Of a stretch of DNA of 6,558 nucleotides, positions 1-5,577 are shown in pieces. The stretch lies in NCBI GenBank assembly GCA_964551175.1, contig CAZKBZ010000130.1, forward strand, positions 1-6,558, written 5' to 3'. Every line of letters starts with the position of its first letter. Position 1 is the first letter of the stretch. The DNA comes from Desulfobulbus_C sp964551175 (GTDB lineage: Bacteria; Desulfobacterota; Desulfobulbia; Desulfobulbales; Desulfobulbaceae). The notes beneath the pieces were generated by a model. The model was given only the letters and a program-made list of their open reading frames with translations. It ran no database searches and was not told the DNA's origin. The translations under genes and the position numbers were made by a program.

Positions 1-90
1 TGGCGGAGGGACAGGGATTCGAACCCTGGGTGGAGTTACCCCCACAACGGTTTTCGAGACCGTCCCGTTCAGCCGCTCCGGCATCCCTCC
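1..90 (-). tRNA. tRNA-Ser(CGA), complete, CCA encoded
   Basis: Serine tRNA reading UCG codons. Read on the minus strand, the acceptor stem pairs GGAGGGA (84-90) with TCCCTCC (5-11), followed by a G discriminator and an encoded CCA (1-3). The T arm has five base pairs (CAGGG/CCCTG) around the loop TTCGAAT. The anticodon stem ACGGT/ACCGT closes a seven-base loop CTCGAAA, which places anticodon CGA at 54-56. A long variable arm (about GTGGGG-GTAA-CTCCAC) identifies a class II tRNA, and with this anticodon it can only be serine. The gene ends exactly at the first base of the window. Nothing suggests an integrated element next to it on the side that is visible. Confidence 0.97.
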
Positions 91-99
91 GTGTAGTCT

Positions 100-129
100 A
101 TTGTTACCTGTAAAATACCGGTTCGTCAA
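100..129 (-). promoter_or_regulatory. Probable sigma70-type promoter of tRNA-Ser
   Basis: On the minus strand TTGACG (124-129) is separated by 17 bases from TAACAAT (100-106). The -35 box matches the consensus at five of six positions; the -10 is weaker. Transcription would begin about ten bases upstream of the mature tRNA 5' end at position 90, a normal arrangement for a short tRNA leader. This is a call by eye from spacing and consensus. Confidence 0.5.
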
Positions 130-142
130 GCAGGGGAGATGA

Positions 143-169
143 TTGACAACCATGGGGAAATTGTAGTAT
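143..169 (+). promoter_or_regulatory. Candidate promoter of the LEA14-like lipoprotein gene
   Basis: A perfect TTGACA lies at 143-148. The best -10 candidates are TAGTAT (164-169, 15-base spacer) or TATCTG (167-172, 18-base spacer), both imperfect. It would give a leader of roughly 30-35 bases before the ATG at 210. It lies divergently against the tRNA-Ser promoter, with about 14 bases between the two -35 boxes. Confidence 0.35.
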
Positions 170-209
170 CTGAAAAGATTCGACCCAACCACTTCACTTC
201 GAGGACACC

Positions 210-719
210 ATGACCAGATTACAGACCACGCGTTGTTCCCTGTTGCTCATTTTTCTATCACTTCCGCTGCTGCTTTCAGGATGCGCAGGACTGGGTCCTG
301 GTATGGAAGAACCGACCATTACCATAACAGACCTTCGGGCCGGGGAGGTCAAAGCACTTGAAGCAATCTTCATTCTTGAACTGCGGATCATGAATCCCAA
401 CGATTTCCCGCTGGACATACGCGGTCTGAACTGTGATCTGAAAATAGACGGCAAACGTTTTGCCACCGGGCTCAGTGATGTCCGGCAGGAGGTTCCTCCC
501 TTTGGTACGGCTACGGTGCCGGTAACGGTCTATGCCTCCATGTTTGAAATGGTTACTTCCGTTATCCAGATTCTTCAGGATGCGGATCAGCAAAAAGGCA
601 ATGTACAGCCCTTGCGCTACGAACTGGCCGGCAAAATACGGCTGGCAGGACGCGGCAGCGTCCCCTTTGATTCAAAAGGAGAACTTGATCTGAGTGGCCA
701 GGGAGAGAGGGGGAGGTAA
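210..719 (+). CDS. LEA14/WHy-domain lipoprotein
   Basis: A 169-residue lipoprotein. The N-terminus is a short basic segment (MTRLQTTR) and a Leu-rich hydrophobic stretch ending in the lipobox LLSGC, so Cys25 is the expected lipidation site. The residue after it is Ala, not Asp, which by the E. coli +2 rule favours sorting to the outer membrane. Residues about 35-150 resemble the LEA type 2/WHy fold: alternating beta strands, an Asn-Pro-Asn motif at 62-64 followed by FPLDI, and a predicted edge strand DLKIDGKRFATG. Family members are small beta-sandwich proteins linked to stress or desiccation; no enzymatic activity is known. The ATG is preceded by GAGGA at 201-205, a good Shine-Dalgarno. The TAA stop is the first triplet of a long hairpin. 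Codon use is like that of its neighbours. Precise function is unknown. Confidence 0.85.
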   Translation: MTRLQTTRCSLLLIFLSLPLLLSGCAGLGPGMEEPTITITDLRAGEVKALEAIFILELRIMNPNDFPLDIRGLNCDLKIDGKRFATGLSDVRQEVPPFGTATVPVTVYASMFEMVTSVIQILQDADQQKGNVQPLRYELAGKIRLAGRGSVPFDSKGELDLSGQGERGR

Positions 720-760
720 TCACAACGACTCTCCGGATCAACAGAGAGTCGTTGTGATTA
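717..760. terminator. 17-bp perfect hairpin between convergent genes, likely bidirectional 3'-end element
   Basis: Arms at 717-733 (TAATCACAACGACTCTC) and 744-760 are exact reverse complements around a ten-base loop (734-743). The first triplet of the left arm is the TAA stop of the lipoprotein gene. The element lies 18 bases beyond the stop of the convergent minus-strand gene, so it can end or protect both transcripts. It has no T-run on either side, so it does not look like a classic intrinsic terminator. It may instead be a 3' stabiliser, or work with another factor. Confidence 0.6.
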
Positions 761-777
761 GCAGCACAGCGTACCCT

Positions 778-1026
778 TCAGCTTTTAATTTTTCGATAAC
801 CAAAGAGCAGGATAAGTGCCCCGATCACGGCAATAAAAAAACTGCCGAAATTAAAACCTGTGACAGATCCCATTCCCAATGCGGAGCCGATAAAACCACC
901 AACTACCGCACCACCAATGCCGATGAGCGCGGTGACGACAATACCGCCCGGGTCATCTCCCGGCATGATGAACTTGGCCAGGGCTCCGGCGATTAAACCA
1001 AAAATAATCCATGAGATAATTCCCAT
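778..1026 (-). CDS. GlsB/YeaQ/YmgE family small stress-response membrane protein
   Basis: An 82-residue integral membrane protein, matching the usual 80-90 residues of the transglycosylase-associated (YeaQ/YmgE/GlsB) family. It has three hydrophobic helices at about 4-20, 29-51 and 59-76. The first loop carries the family-typical PGDDPGG (22-28), followed by a Gly-rich second helix (TALIGIGGAVVGGFIG), and the protein ends in a short basic tail (YRKIKS). Members are induced by stress or stationary phase in several bacteria; the molecular role is not established, and 'transglycosylase-associated' is a historical label. The start is well fixed: on the minus strand AGGAGGA (1031-1037) sits four bases before the ATG. 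The gene is 69 bases downstream of the metallopeptidase gene on the same strand, so the two could share a transcript, although the strong ribosome site suggests independent translation. Confidence 0.9.
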   Translation of the reverse strand: MGIISWIIFGLIAGALAKFIMPGDDPGGIVVTALIGIGGAVVGGFIGSALGMGSVTGFNFGSFFIAVIGALILLFGYRKIKS

Positions 1027-1095
1027 CTATTCCTCCTGTAAATGGATGTTGCAGACATTTTTCCGAGCAGCAGCGGCTCTTTCGGGACAATCCCG

Positions 1096-1713
1096 TTATA
1101 AACTCCGTGCCTCAAAGGTATTGCAGCTGTTGATATCACCGGCCTGATAGCCCTGGTTGAACCAGCGAACCCGCTGGGCCGAGCTGCCGTGGGTAAAGGA
1201 GTCCGGTGTTACATATCCTTTGGCCTGTTTCTGCAGCCGGTCATCACCGATATTGCTTGCCGCATTCAGAGCTTCTTCAATATCACCCGGTTCAAGAATA
1301 CCACGCATCCGGTCTGCCCGGTTGGTCCAGACACCGGCAAAACAGTCGGCCTGCAGCTCCAGCCGTACAGAGACCTTGTTGAATTCTTTTTTTGACAGCT
1401 GTCGACGGGCCTGGTCAACCTGGTCACTGATACCCAGCAGTTTCTGCACATGGTGACCGATCTCGTGTGCAACCACGTAGGCACGGGCAAAATCGCCAGG
1501 CGAGTGCAGCTGTTGCTGCAGATCCTTGTAAAAGGCGAGATCAATATAGACTTTCCGGTCACCTGGGCAGTAAAATGGTCCCATGGCAGCCTGGGCATAC
1601 CCGCATGCCGACTGAACCATCCCACTGAACAGGACCAGTTTCGGTTTCTGGTATGTCTGTCCTCTTTCCTTAAATACCTGTGTCCAGACATCTTCGGTAT
1701 CCGCCAGCACAAC
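1096..1713 (-). CDS. YpfJ/KPN_02809-type neutral zinc metallopeptidase, 5' end lost in assembly gap
   Basis: The C-terminal 205 residues of a putative zinc metallopeptidase of the Zn_peptidase (PF04228-like) family, which includes E. coli YpfJ. The HExxH zinc motif reads HEIGHH (HEIGH encoded at 1453-1467); the two His are metal ligands and Glu the general base. Downstream, RLELQADCFAGVW (Glu of ELQAD at 1357-1359) is the second conserved block, likely supplying the third ligand. Other family marks are CGYAQAAMGPFYCPGDRKVYID upstream of the motif (given here only as a landmark; key residues are the two Cys and the YCPGD turn) and GSSAQRVRWFNQG near the C-terminus. Family members are about 280-300 residues with an N-terminal membrane segment, so roughly 80-95 residues, including any membrane anchor, lie in the gap. 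Substrates are unknown. A start inside the short flank at 1814-1821 is not credible. Confidence 0.88.
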   Translation of the reverse strand, partial: VVLADTEDVWTQVFKERGQTYQKPKLVLFSGMVQSACGYAQAAMGPFYCPGDRKVYIDLAFYKDLQQQLHSPGDFARAYVVAHEIGHHVQKLLGISDQVDQARRQLSKKEFNKVSVRLELQADCFAGVWTNRADRMRGILEPGDIEEALNAASNIGDDRLQKQAKGYVTPDSFTHGSSAQRVRWFNQGYQAGDINSCNTFEARSL

Positions 1714-1813
1714 NNNNNNNNNNNNNNNNNNNNNNNNNNNNNNNNNNNNNNNNNNNNNNNNNNNNNNNNNNNNNNNNNNNNNNNNNNNNNNNNNNNNNNN
1801 NNNNNNNNNNNNN
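1714..1813. other. Assembly gap (100 N)
   Basis: Exactly 100 N, the conventional placeholder for a gap of unknown size. It hides the 5' end of the metallopeptidase gene and any promoter between it and the divergent outer-membrane protein gene. About 250 bases of coding sequence should be missing from the peptidase alone, so the true gap is probably longer than shown. Confidence 0.95.
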
Positions 1814-1903
1814 AAGATCAATAACTATTTTCAATCTTAATTTGATAGTATATTTTTGAATTGTCAAGATTATATTACAAAAAAATCTATTGGAGATGAG
1901 AAT
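1814..1903 (+). promoter_or_regulatory. AT-rich leader of the outer-membrane protein gene
   Basis: The bases next to the gap are strikingly AT-rich (8 G/C in the 47 bases 1814-1860), typical of a promoter region. TTGATA at 1842-1847 with CAAGAT at 1865-1870 gives a 17-base spacer, but the -10 is poor, and TATATT at 1871-1876 has no well-spaced -35. A promoter is likely here but I cannot place it. GGAG at 1892-1895, eight bases before the ATG at 1904, is the ribosome site. Confidence 0.35.
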
Positions 1904-2521
1904 ATGAAGAAGACAGTACTGGTAGCTGCCGCTCTGGCTATGATTGCAGTACCGATGAGTTCGATGGCTGCAGGTGACAGTGTCTACATTAAAGGTAACA
2001 TAGGGCTTGGTATCCCTCTTGATTCCGACATTGATAATATGCCTGAGAACGCAGGTGCAGCTGAGCTGTCATTTGACAGCGGCTTTCTGGGCACTTTTGC
2101 AGTGGGCTATGATCTTGCCAGTCCGTTTCGGGTAGAGGGTGAGTACGGCTGGCAGAAAAACGACCTGGATCGTCTGTCCTACAAAAACCAGTTCGGTAAT
2201 TTTGATCAAGGCGACTTCAAGGTTCAGTCCTTGATGGTCAATGGCTATTATGACATTGATACGGGTTCAGCCTGGATTCCTTTTGTTGGAGCAGGTATCG
2301 GCTGGGCCAAGGTTGATCTCAACACCCCGGCCTTGCCCCTTGGCGATAATGATGATGTCTTTGCCTACCAGATCATGGCGGGTGTGGCGTATGCAATCAG
2401 TGATCAGTTGTTTGTTGATGCCCAGTACCGTTTTTTTGGTACCCAGGATGCTACAATCCAGGGTGCTGATTTCAGCACACAGAGTAACGATTTAATGCTT
2501 GGTATTCGCTATAATTTCTAA
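1904..2521 (+). CDS. Small outer-membrane beta-barrel protein (OMP_b-brl type)
   Basis: A secreted outer-membrane protein of 205 residues, of the size expected for an eight-stranded barrel. The N-terminus is a Sec signal peptide: MKK, a hydrophobic core (VLVAAALAMIAVPM) and a cleavage region SSMAA-GDS, so cleavage is likely after residue 22 or 23. The mature part consists of amphipathic strands with aromatic girdles (VEGEYGW, VNGYYDI, PFVGAGIGW, AYQIMAGVAYAI, FVDAQYRFF) separated by acidic loops. It ends in MLGIRYNF, whose terminal Phe is the BAM assembly signal. The frame stays open upstream to an ATG at 1856, but the 1904 ATG is the right start because it has GGAG at 1892-1895 and begins the signal peptide directly. 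The gene is monocistronic, closed by a strong terminator. The role could be structural or porin-like; nothing in the sequence fixes a substrate. Confidence 0.88.
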   Translation: MKKTVLVAAALAMIAVPMSSMAAGDSVYIKGNIGLGIPLDSDIDNMPENAGAAELSFDSGFLGTFAVGYDLASPFRVEGEYGWQKNDLDRLSYKNQFGNFDQGDFKVQSLMVNGYYDIDTGSAWIPFVGAGIGWAKVDLNTPALPLGDNDDVFAYQIMAGVAYAISDQLFVDAQYRFFGTQDATIQGADFSTQSNDLMLGIRYNF

Positions 2522-2537
2522 AAAGTCTGATGAGATA

Positions 2538-2560
2538 ATCCCGGCAGGAACAGCCGGGAT
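2538..2560 (+). terminator. First of two tandem 3' hairpins (no T-run)
   Basis: ATCCCGGC (2538-2545) pairs perfectly with GCCGGGAT (2553-2560) around a seven-base loop. It starts 17 bases after the outer-membrane protein stop codon and has no T-run. It more likely stabilises the 3' end of the message than terminates by itself. Confidence 0.5.
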
Positions 2561-2567
2561 GAACTGT

Positions 2568-2603
2568 AAAGGCGCTGGAGAACAGATCTCCAGCGCCTTT
2601 TTT
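2568..2603 (+). terminator. Intrinsic terminator of the outer-membrane protein gene
   Basis: A 14-bp perfect stem, AAAGGCGCTGGAGA (2568-2581) with TCTCCAGCGCCTTT (2587-2600), a five-base loop and a run of six T (2598-2603). This is a textbook rho-independent terminator for plus-strand transcription. It separates the outer-membrane protein gene from the amrA-bioB operon. Confidence 0.93.
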
Positions 2604-2652
2604 GTTTGACCGGAACGGCGGATACAAAAACCGGAGTTCGGCTGCAGGGATA

Positions 2653-2685
2653 ACACCGGTGTAGTGTCAACTTTTCGCATTGACA
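2653..2685 (+). promoter_or_regulatory. Possible operator/promoter region upstream of the amrA-bioB operon
   Basis: The 143 bases between the terminator and the operon hold two symmetric elements: a perfect 10-base palindrome ACACCGGTGT (2653-2662), and an inverted repeat TGTCAA (2665-2670) / TTGACA (2680-2685) with a nine-base spacer. The right arm is a perfect -35 consensus box. No convincing -10 lies 17 bases downstream (2703-2708 is AGAGTG); TATAAC at 2726-2731 is too close to the start to serve. The site is suggestive only. Confidence 0.3.
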
Positions 2686-2746
2686 TCGCCTGTCTGTGCA
2701 ATAGAGTGTGGAAAAGAAGGGAAAATATAACAGGGGAGGGTGAACA

Positions 2747-3319
2747 ATGCTGACAGAAACGCAGGGACACATCCTGCTCAGGCTGGCACGACAGACCATT
2801 GAAGAACGATTGGGTCAACCGGTAACTGATCCGGTGCAGCCGGAAGAACTGGATGATCCTGAGCTGCGGGAGCACCGGGGCGTATTTGTTACTTTGAACA
2901 AACGGGGTATGCTGCGTGGTTGTATAGGGAGTCTGCTCGGGGTTGAGTCAATTATTGATGGAGTGCGCAGACATGCGGTCAATGCAGCTCTGAACGACCA
3001 TCGTTTTCCCATGGTGACGGGTGACGAGGTGCCGGAGCTGCAGATTGACATTTCCGTACTGACGCCGCCCCGCAACCTGGAGTATAGTGATGGCGATGAT
3101 CTGGTACGAAAACTGCGTCCTCATGTTGACGGAGTGATTCTGAAGGTTCCGGGTGGTGCCGGAGCGACCTTTCTGCCCCAGGTCTGGGAGCAGCTGCCGA
3201 TCCCGGAGATGTTTCTGGATCATCTCTGTCTGAAGGCGGGCCTGGCAAAGGACAGCTGGCGTTCCGGCGACCTGACTGTACAGACCTACCAGGTGCAGCA
3301 TTTTGAAGAAAAGCGATAG
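2747..3319 (+). CDS. amrA: AMMECR1 domain protein (AmmeMemoRadiSam system protein A type)
   Basis: A 190-residue protein, matching the compact AMMECR1 family. The signature LRGCIGS lies at 56-62, preceded by the strand RGVFVTL (44-50). It is followed by the conserved blocks DHRFPMV (84-90, family form 'DPRFPPV'), ELQIDISVLTPP (97-108) and ATFLPQVWE (140-148). Residues GVILKVPGGAGATFLPQV form the usual glycine-rich segment before it. The conserved Cys59 sits in the signature and is thought to be functional in the family, but the biochemical role of AMMECR1 proteins is not settled. In many bacteria and archaea the gene is next to Memo (amrB) and a radical SAM gene (amrS); here it is followed by a cysteine-cluster protein and a biotin synthase instead. 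The ATG has a strong purine-rich site (GGGGAGGG, 2733-2740) seven bases upstream. First gene of a five-gene operon. Confidence 0.9.
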   Translation: MLTETQGHILLRLARQTIEERLGQPVTDPVQPEELDDPELREHRGVFVTLNKRGMLRGCIGSLLGVESIIDGVRRHAVNAALNDHRFPMVTGDEVPELQIDISVLTPPRNLEYSDGDDLVRKLRPHVDGVILKVPGGAGATFLPQVWEQLPIPEMFLDHLCLKAGLAKDSWRSGDLTVQTYQVQHFEEKR

Positions 3320-3329
3320 AGAATATTGA

Positions 3330-3986
3330 ATGTCGAACAAGGAATTTCGAACTGCAGAACTAAAAGAAATACTGCTGCCCCCTGAACTGTCTCAAGAGAT
3401 AGCGGAGATTTATCAGGCCATGCAGGAGGGGTATGATAAGGTTGCTGAAGAGATTCCCTTGAGTTGCGAGGGCTGTCCGGACAACTGTTGTGATTCCTAT
3501 TTCCTGCACCATACCTACAGCGAGTGGGCGTATCTCTGGGAAGGGCTCAGGCGGCTTGACAGCAAGGCCTTTGAGCGCATTAATGAGCGGGCAAAAGAAT
3601 ATGTGCGGCTCAGTGCAGAGATACTGGCTTCCAGAGAACGGCCCCAGCTCATGTGTCCCCTGAACGAGGACGGTTTATGTGTTCTCTACCAGAACCGGAT
3701 GCTGGTCTGCAGGATGCACGGTATTCCGGCAACCCTGACCCGGCCCGATGGTCAGTCCATGCGTTTTCCCGGCTGTTTTCGCTGCCAGCAGATAGTTGGT
3801 GAAACCTATGAGCAGGAAACAGATGCCCCGGCCATGGATCGTACACAGCTCTTCCGGCGGCTGGCAGCCCTGGAATCCCGGCTCATGGGAGAACGCCGCC
3901 ATCTCTATCCCCGGGTGAAAAAAACCATCGCCGACATGATTGTGGAGGGTCCGCCCGCAATTGATATTCCCCATTGTGAACGCTGA
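3330..3986 (+). CDS. YkgJ-family cysteine cluster protein (putative metal/Fe-S binding)
   Basis: A soluble 218-residue protein of the YkgJ/CxxCxxxCC family (PF03692-like). The N-terminal cluster reads CEGCPDNCC (Cys46, Cys49, Cys53, Cys54). The second half of the site is the family pattern MCPLNEDGLCVLYQNRMLVCRMHG, with Cys109, Cys117 and Cys127 and His130. Further Cys lie at 149 and 152 (PGCFRC), giving at least nine potential ligands. The rest is a helical, Arg/Glu-rich C-terminal region (RRLAALESRLMGERRHLYPRVKK). The family is thought to bind zinc or an Fe-S cluster; no general function is established. The ATG is ten bases after the amrA stop, with only weak purines upstream (AGAGAA, 3317-3322), so translation may depend on coupling to amrA. 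Its position directly before a radical SAM gene suggests a helper in cluster or substrate handling, which is inference. Confidence 0.82.
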   Translation: MSNKEFRTAELKEILLPPELSQEIAEIYQAMQEGYDKVAEEIPLSCEGCPDNCCDSYFLHHTYSEWAYLWEGLRRLDSKAFERINERAKEYVRLSAEILASRERPQLMCPLNEDGLCVLYQNRMLVCRMHGIPATLTRPDGQSMRFPGCFRCQQIVGETYEQETDAPAMDRTQLFRRLAALESRLMGERRHLYPRVKKTIADMIVEGPPAIDIPHCER

Positions 3987-4000
3987 TTCTTTTTTATTCC

Positions 4001-4981
4001 ATGCACCAGTTTATTCAAAAAATCTATGACCAGTTGCTCAGCGGTGAACCCGTTGACCGGGAAACCGCCAGGCAGCTGGCTCTCTGCCCGGACCACCAGA
4101 CCCTGTGGTCCATGGCTGATGAGATTCGTCGTCATTTCATGGGGAATCGTTTTCATCTCTGTTCCATTATCAATGGACGCAGTGGCAACTGTACGGAAAA
4201 CTGCCGTTTCTGTGCCCAGTCAGCCAGGTACCGGACCGGGGTGGAAACCTATGAAATAGTTGATCCCGACCAGGCCATGACCATTGCCCGTGATAATGAT
4301 GCTCACGGGGTTGACCGTCTGTCGCTGGTAACCAGCGGCCACTCGGTGGACAGCAAAACTCTGCAGCAACTTGCAGAGATTTACAGCCTGATAGAGCAGG
4401 AAACGTCCATGGACTGCTGTGCATCCATGGGTTTTCTTGATCGGGACCGGGCGGAACAACTGGCCGGCATGGGTGTCAGCCGCTACCATTGCAACCTGGA
4501 GGCAAGTAAGGAATTTTTCCCCCAGGTCTGCACCAGTCACAGCTGGCAGCAGAAGGTGGACACCCTGCAGACGGCCCGCGCAGCAGAGATGTCGCTCTGC
4601 TCAGGCGGCATCATCGGCATGGGTGAAACCATGAATGACCGGATTGATCTTGCCCTGGAGCTGCGCCAGCTTGACATCAAGTCCATTCCCATCAACATCC
4701 TGACTCCCATTGCAGGAACACCGCTGGCGGACCTGCAACCACTGCCTCTGCAGGAGGTGTTGACCACCATTGCCGTTTTCCGGTTCATCAATCCGGATGC
4801 GGTCATCCGCATGGCCGGAGGCAGGCAGCAGCTGGGGAAGGAGCAGTATCACTGTTTTTCAGCCGGGGCCAATGGGGCCATTGTCGGTAATTACCTGACC
4901 ACCACCGGCAGTTCCATCAGCCATGACCTTGAGCAGCTGCAGGGGATGGGCTTTACCTTCAGCAGGACCGGCCAGAGGTGA
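4001..4981 (+). CDS. bioB: Biotin synthase, radical SAM (possible type II-like auxiliary cluster)
   Basis: Inserts sulfur into dethiobiotin, the last step of biotin synthesis, in the cytoplasm. The 326-residue protein is of normal BioB length. The radical SAM motif CTENCRFC gives Cys64, Cys68 and Cys71. Other BioB blocks are SARYRTGVE (74-82), YHCNLEAS (162-169), LCSGGIIGMGET (199-210), INILTPIAGTPL (231-242), IRMAGGRQQL (269-278) and AGANGAIVGNYLTT (288-301). By eye alignment with E. coli BioB, Cys140 matches Cys128, Cys200 matches Cys188 and Arg270 matches Arg260, but Ser108 (RLSLVTSG) stands where Cys97 should be. Extra Cys at 139 and 164 lie near the active site. This differs from the classic [2Fe-2S] ligand set and recalls the proposed type II enzymes of anaerobes. 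HydE and ThiH, related folds, fit less well. The start lacks a Shine-Dalgarno; the ATG is 14 bases after the preceding stop. No other bio genes are visible. Confidence 0.93.
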   Translation: MHQFIQKIYDQLLSGEPVDRETARQLALCPDHQTLWSMADEIRRHFMGNRFHLCSIINGRSGNCTENCRFCAQSARYRTGVETYEIVDPDQAMTIARDNDAHGVDRLSLVTSGHSVDSKTLQQLAEIYSLIEQETSMDCCASMGFLDRDRAEQLAGMGVSRYHCNLEASKEFFPQVCTSHSWQQKVDTLQTARAAEMSLCSGGIIGMGETMNDRIDLALELRQLDIKSIPINILTPIAGTPLADLQPLPLQEVLTTIAVFRFINPDAVIRMAGGRQQLGKEQYHCFSAGANGAIVGNYLTTTGSSISHDLEQLQGMGFTFSRTGQR

Positions 4982-5577
4982 AAATCCTTGCCATTTCCGA
5001 TACCGAGGTTCGGGAACTGCGGGACGAATTCAATCCTGCCCTGTTTGCAGATGTGGACCTGATCCTGTCCTGTGGTGACCTGCCGCCGGAATACCTCACC
5101 CTTGTCCGGGAAAGGGTTGACGCTCCGCTCTACTACGTTCTGGGCAACCATGATCTCCGTTACCGGCAGAGTCCGCCCGTGGGATGCAGAGACCTGAGTT
5201 TTGCAACAGCCAGGGAATCCGGTCTCAAGCTGCTGGGGTTGTCCGGTTCAAGATGGTATAATGGCGGCATGAACCAGTACCATGAAGCTGAGATGCGGAT
5301 GTTTATCTGGAAACTCTACTTTGTCCTCTGGAGACAACAGGGTGTGGATATTGTTTTCAGCCATGCTCCTCCACGTCACATTCACGACGCTGAAGACCGC
5401 TGTCACCGTGGATTCAAGTTTTTTCACAATCTGATCAACCGGTTCCAGCCGTCCTATTTTCTGCATGGTCACATTCATGACCATTTCAACAGTGACCGGG
5501 AACGAGTCAGTCGTCTGAACAATACCAGAATCGTCAACTGCTGCGGTTTTTATGTTTTCGAAAGTAAAATTGTTTAA
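4978..5577 (+). CDS. Metallophosphoesterase, calcineurin-like, with Glu in place of the DxH histidine
   Basis: A 199-residue predicted phosphoesterase with the calcineurin-like fold. The motifs appear in order: SDTE (Asp8, Glu10), CGD (Gly33-Asp34), GNHD (56-59), SHAPP (His129) and HGHIH (His165, His167). In the usual dimetal centre the first motif is DxH; here the third residue is Glu, so one metal ligand is changed from His to an acid. I recall related bacterial proteins with SD-x-x in this place, so it may be a subfamily trait. The substrate is unknown; no signal peptide is seen, so it is cytoplasmic. The start is GTG at 4978, overlapping the bioB stop as GTGA; AGGA at 4964-4967 is the likely ribosome site, and Asp8 falls where the first strand should end. 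The overlap indicates tight translational coupling with bioB. Confidence 0.85.
   Translation: MKILAISDTEVRELRDEFNPALFADVDLILSCGDLPPEYLTLVRERVDAPLYYVLGNHDLRYRQSPPVGCRDLSFATARESGLKLLGLSGSRWYNGGMNQYHEAEMRMFIWKLYFVLWRQQGVDIVFSHAPPRHIHDAEDRCHRGFKFFHNLINRFQPSYFLHGHIHDHFNSDRERVSRLNNTRIVNCCGFYVFESKIV

Noticed and set aside
1..209. tRNA-Ser as an attachment site of an integrated element
   Set aside because: No integrase gene, no repeated tRNA 3' segment and no mobile genes are seen in the window; the side beyond position 1 is not visible.
1065..1095. Small hairpins between the metallopeptidase and the GlsB/YeaQ gene (CGGGA-CAA-TCCCG at 1083-1095; GAGC/GCTC at 1065-1079)
   Set aside because: Stems of four to five pairs, with no T-run on the minus strand; too weak to call a terminator.
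694..1147. Two overlapping plus-strand frames across the small membrane protein gene
   Set aside because: Their composition is low-complexity and without domains, and they are antisense to the well-supported GlsB/YeaQ-type gene with a strong ribosome site.
1714..1821. An extension of the metallopeptidase frame through the N run to a TTG start at 1819-1821
   Set aside because: The residues are unknown bases and the gap size is nominal; TTG followed by one codon is not a credible start.
1856..1903. Upstream ATG giving the outer-membrane protein 16 more residues
   Set aside because: The extra residues (MNCQDYITKKSIGDEN) would precede the signal peptide, and the ribosome site GGAG at 1892-1895 fits the 1904 ATG.
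2726..2731. TATAAC as a -10 box for the amrA operon
   Set aside because: Transcription would start near or within the ribosome site at 2733-2740, and no -35 lies at the right distance.
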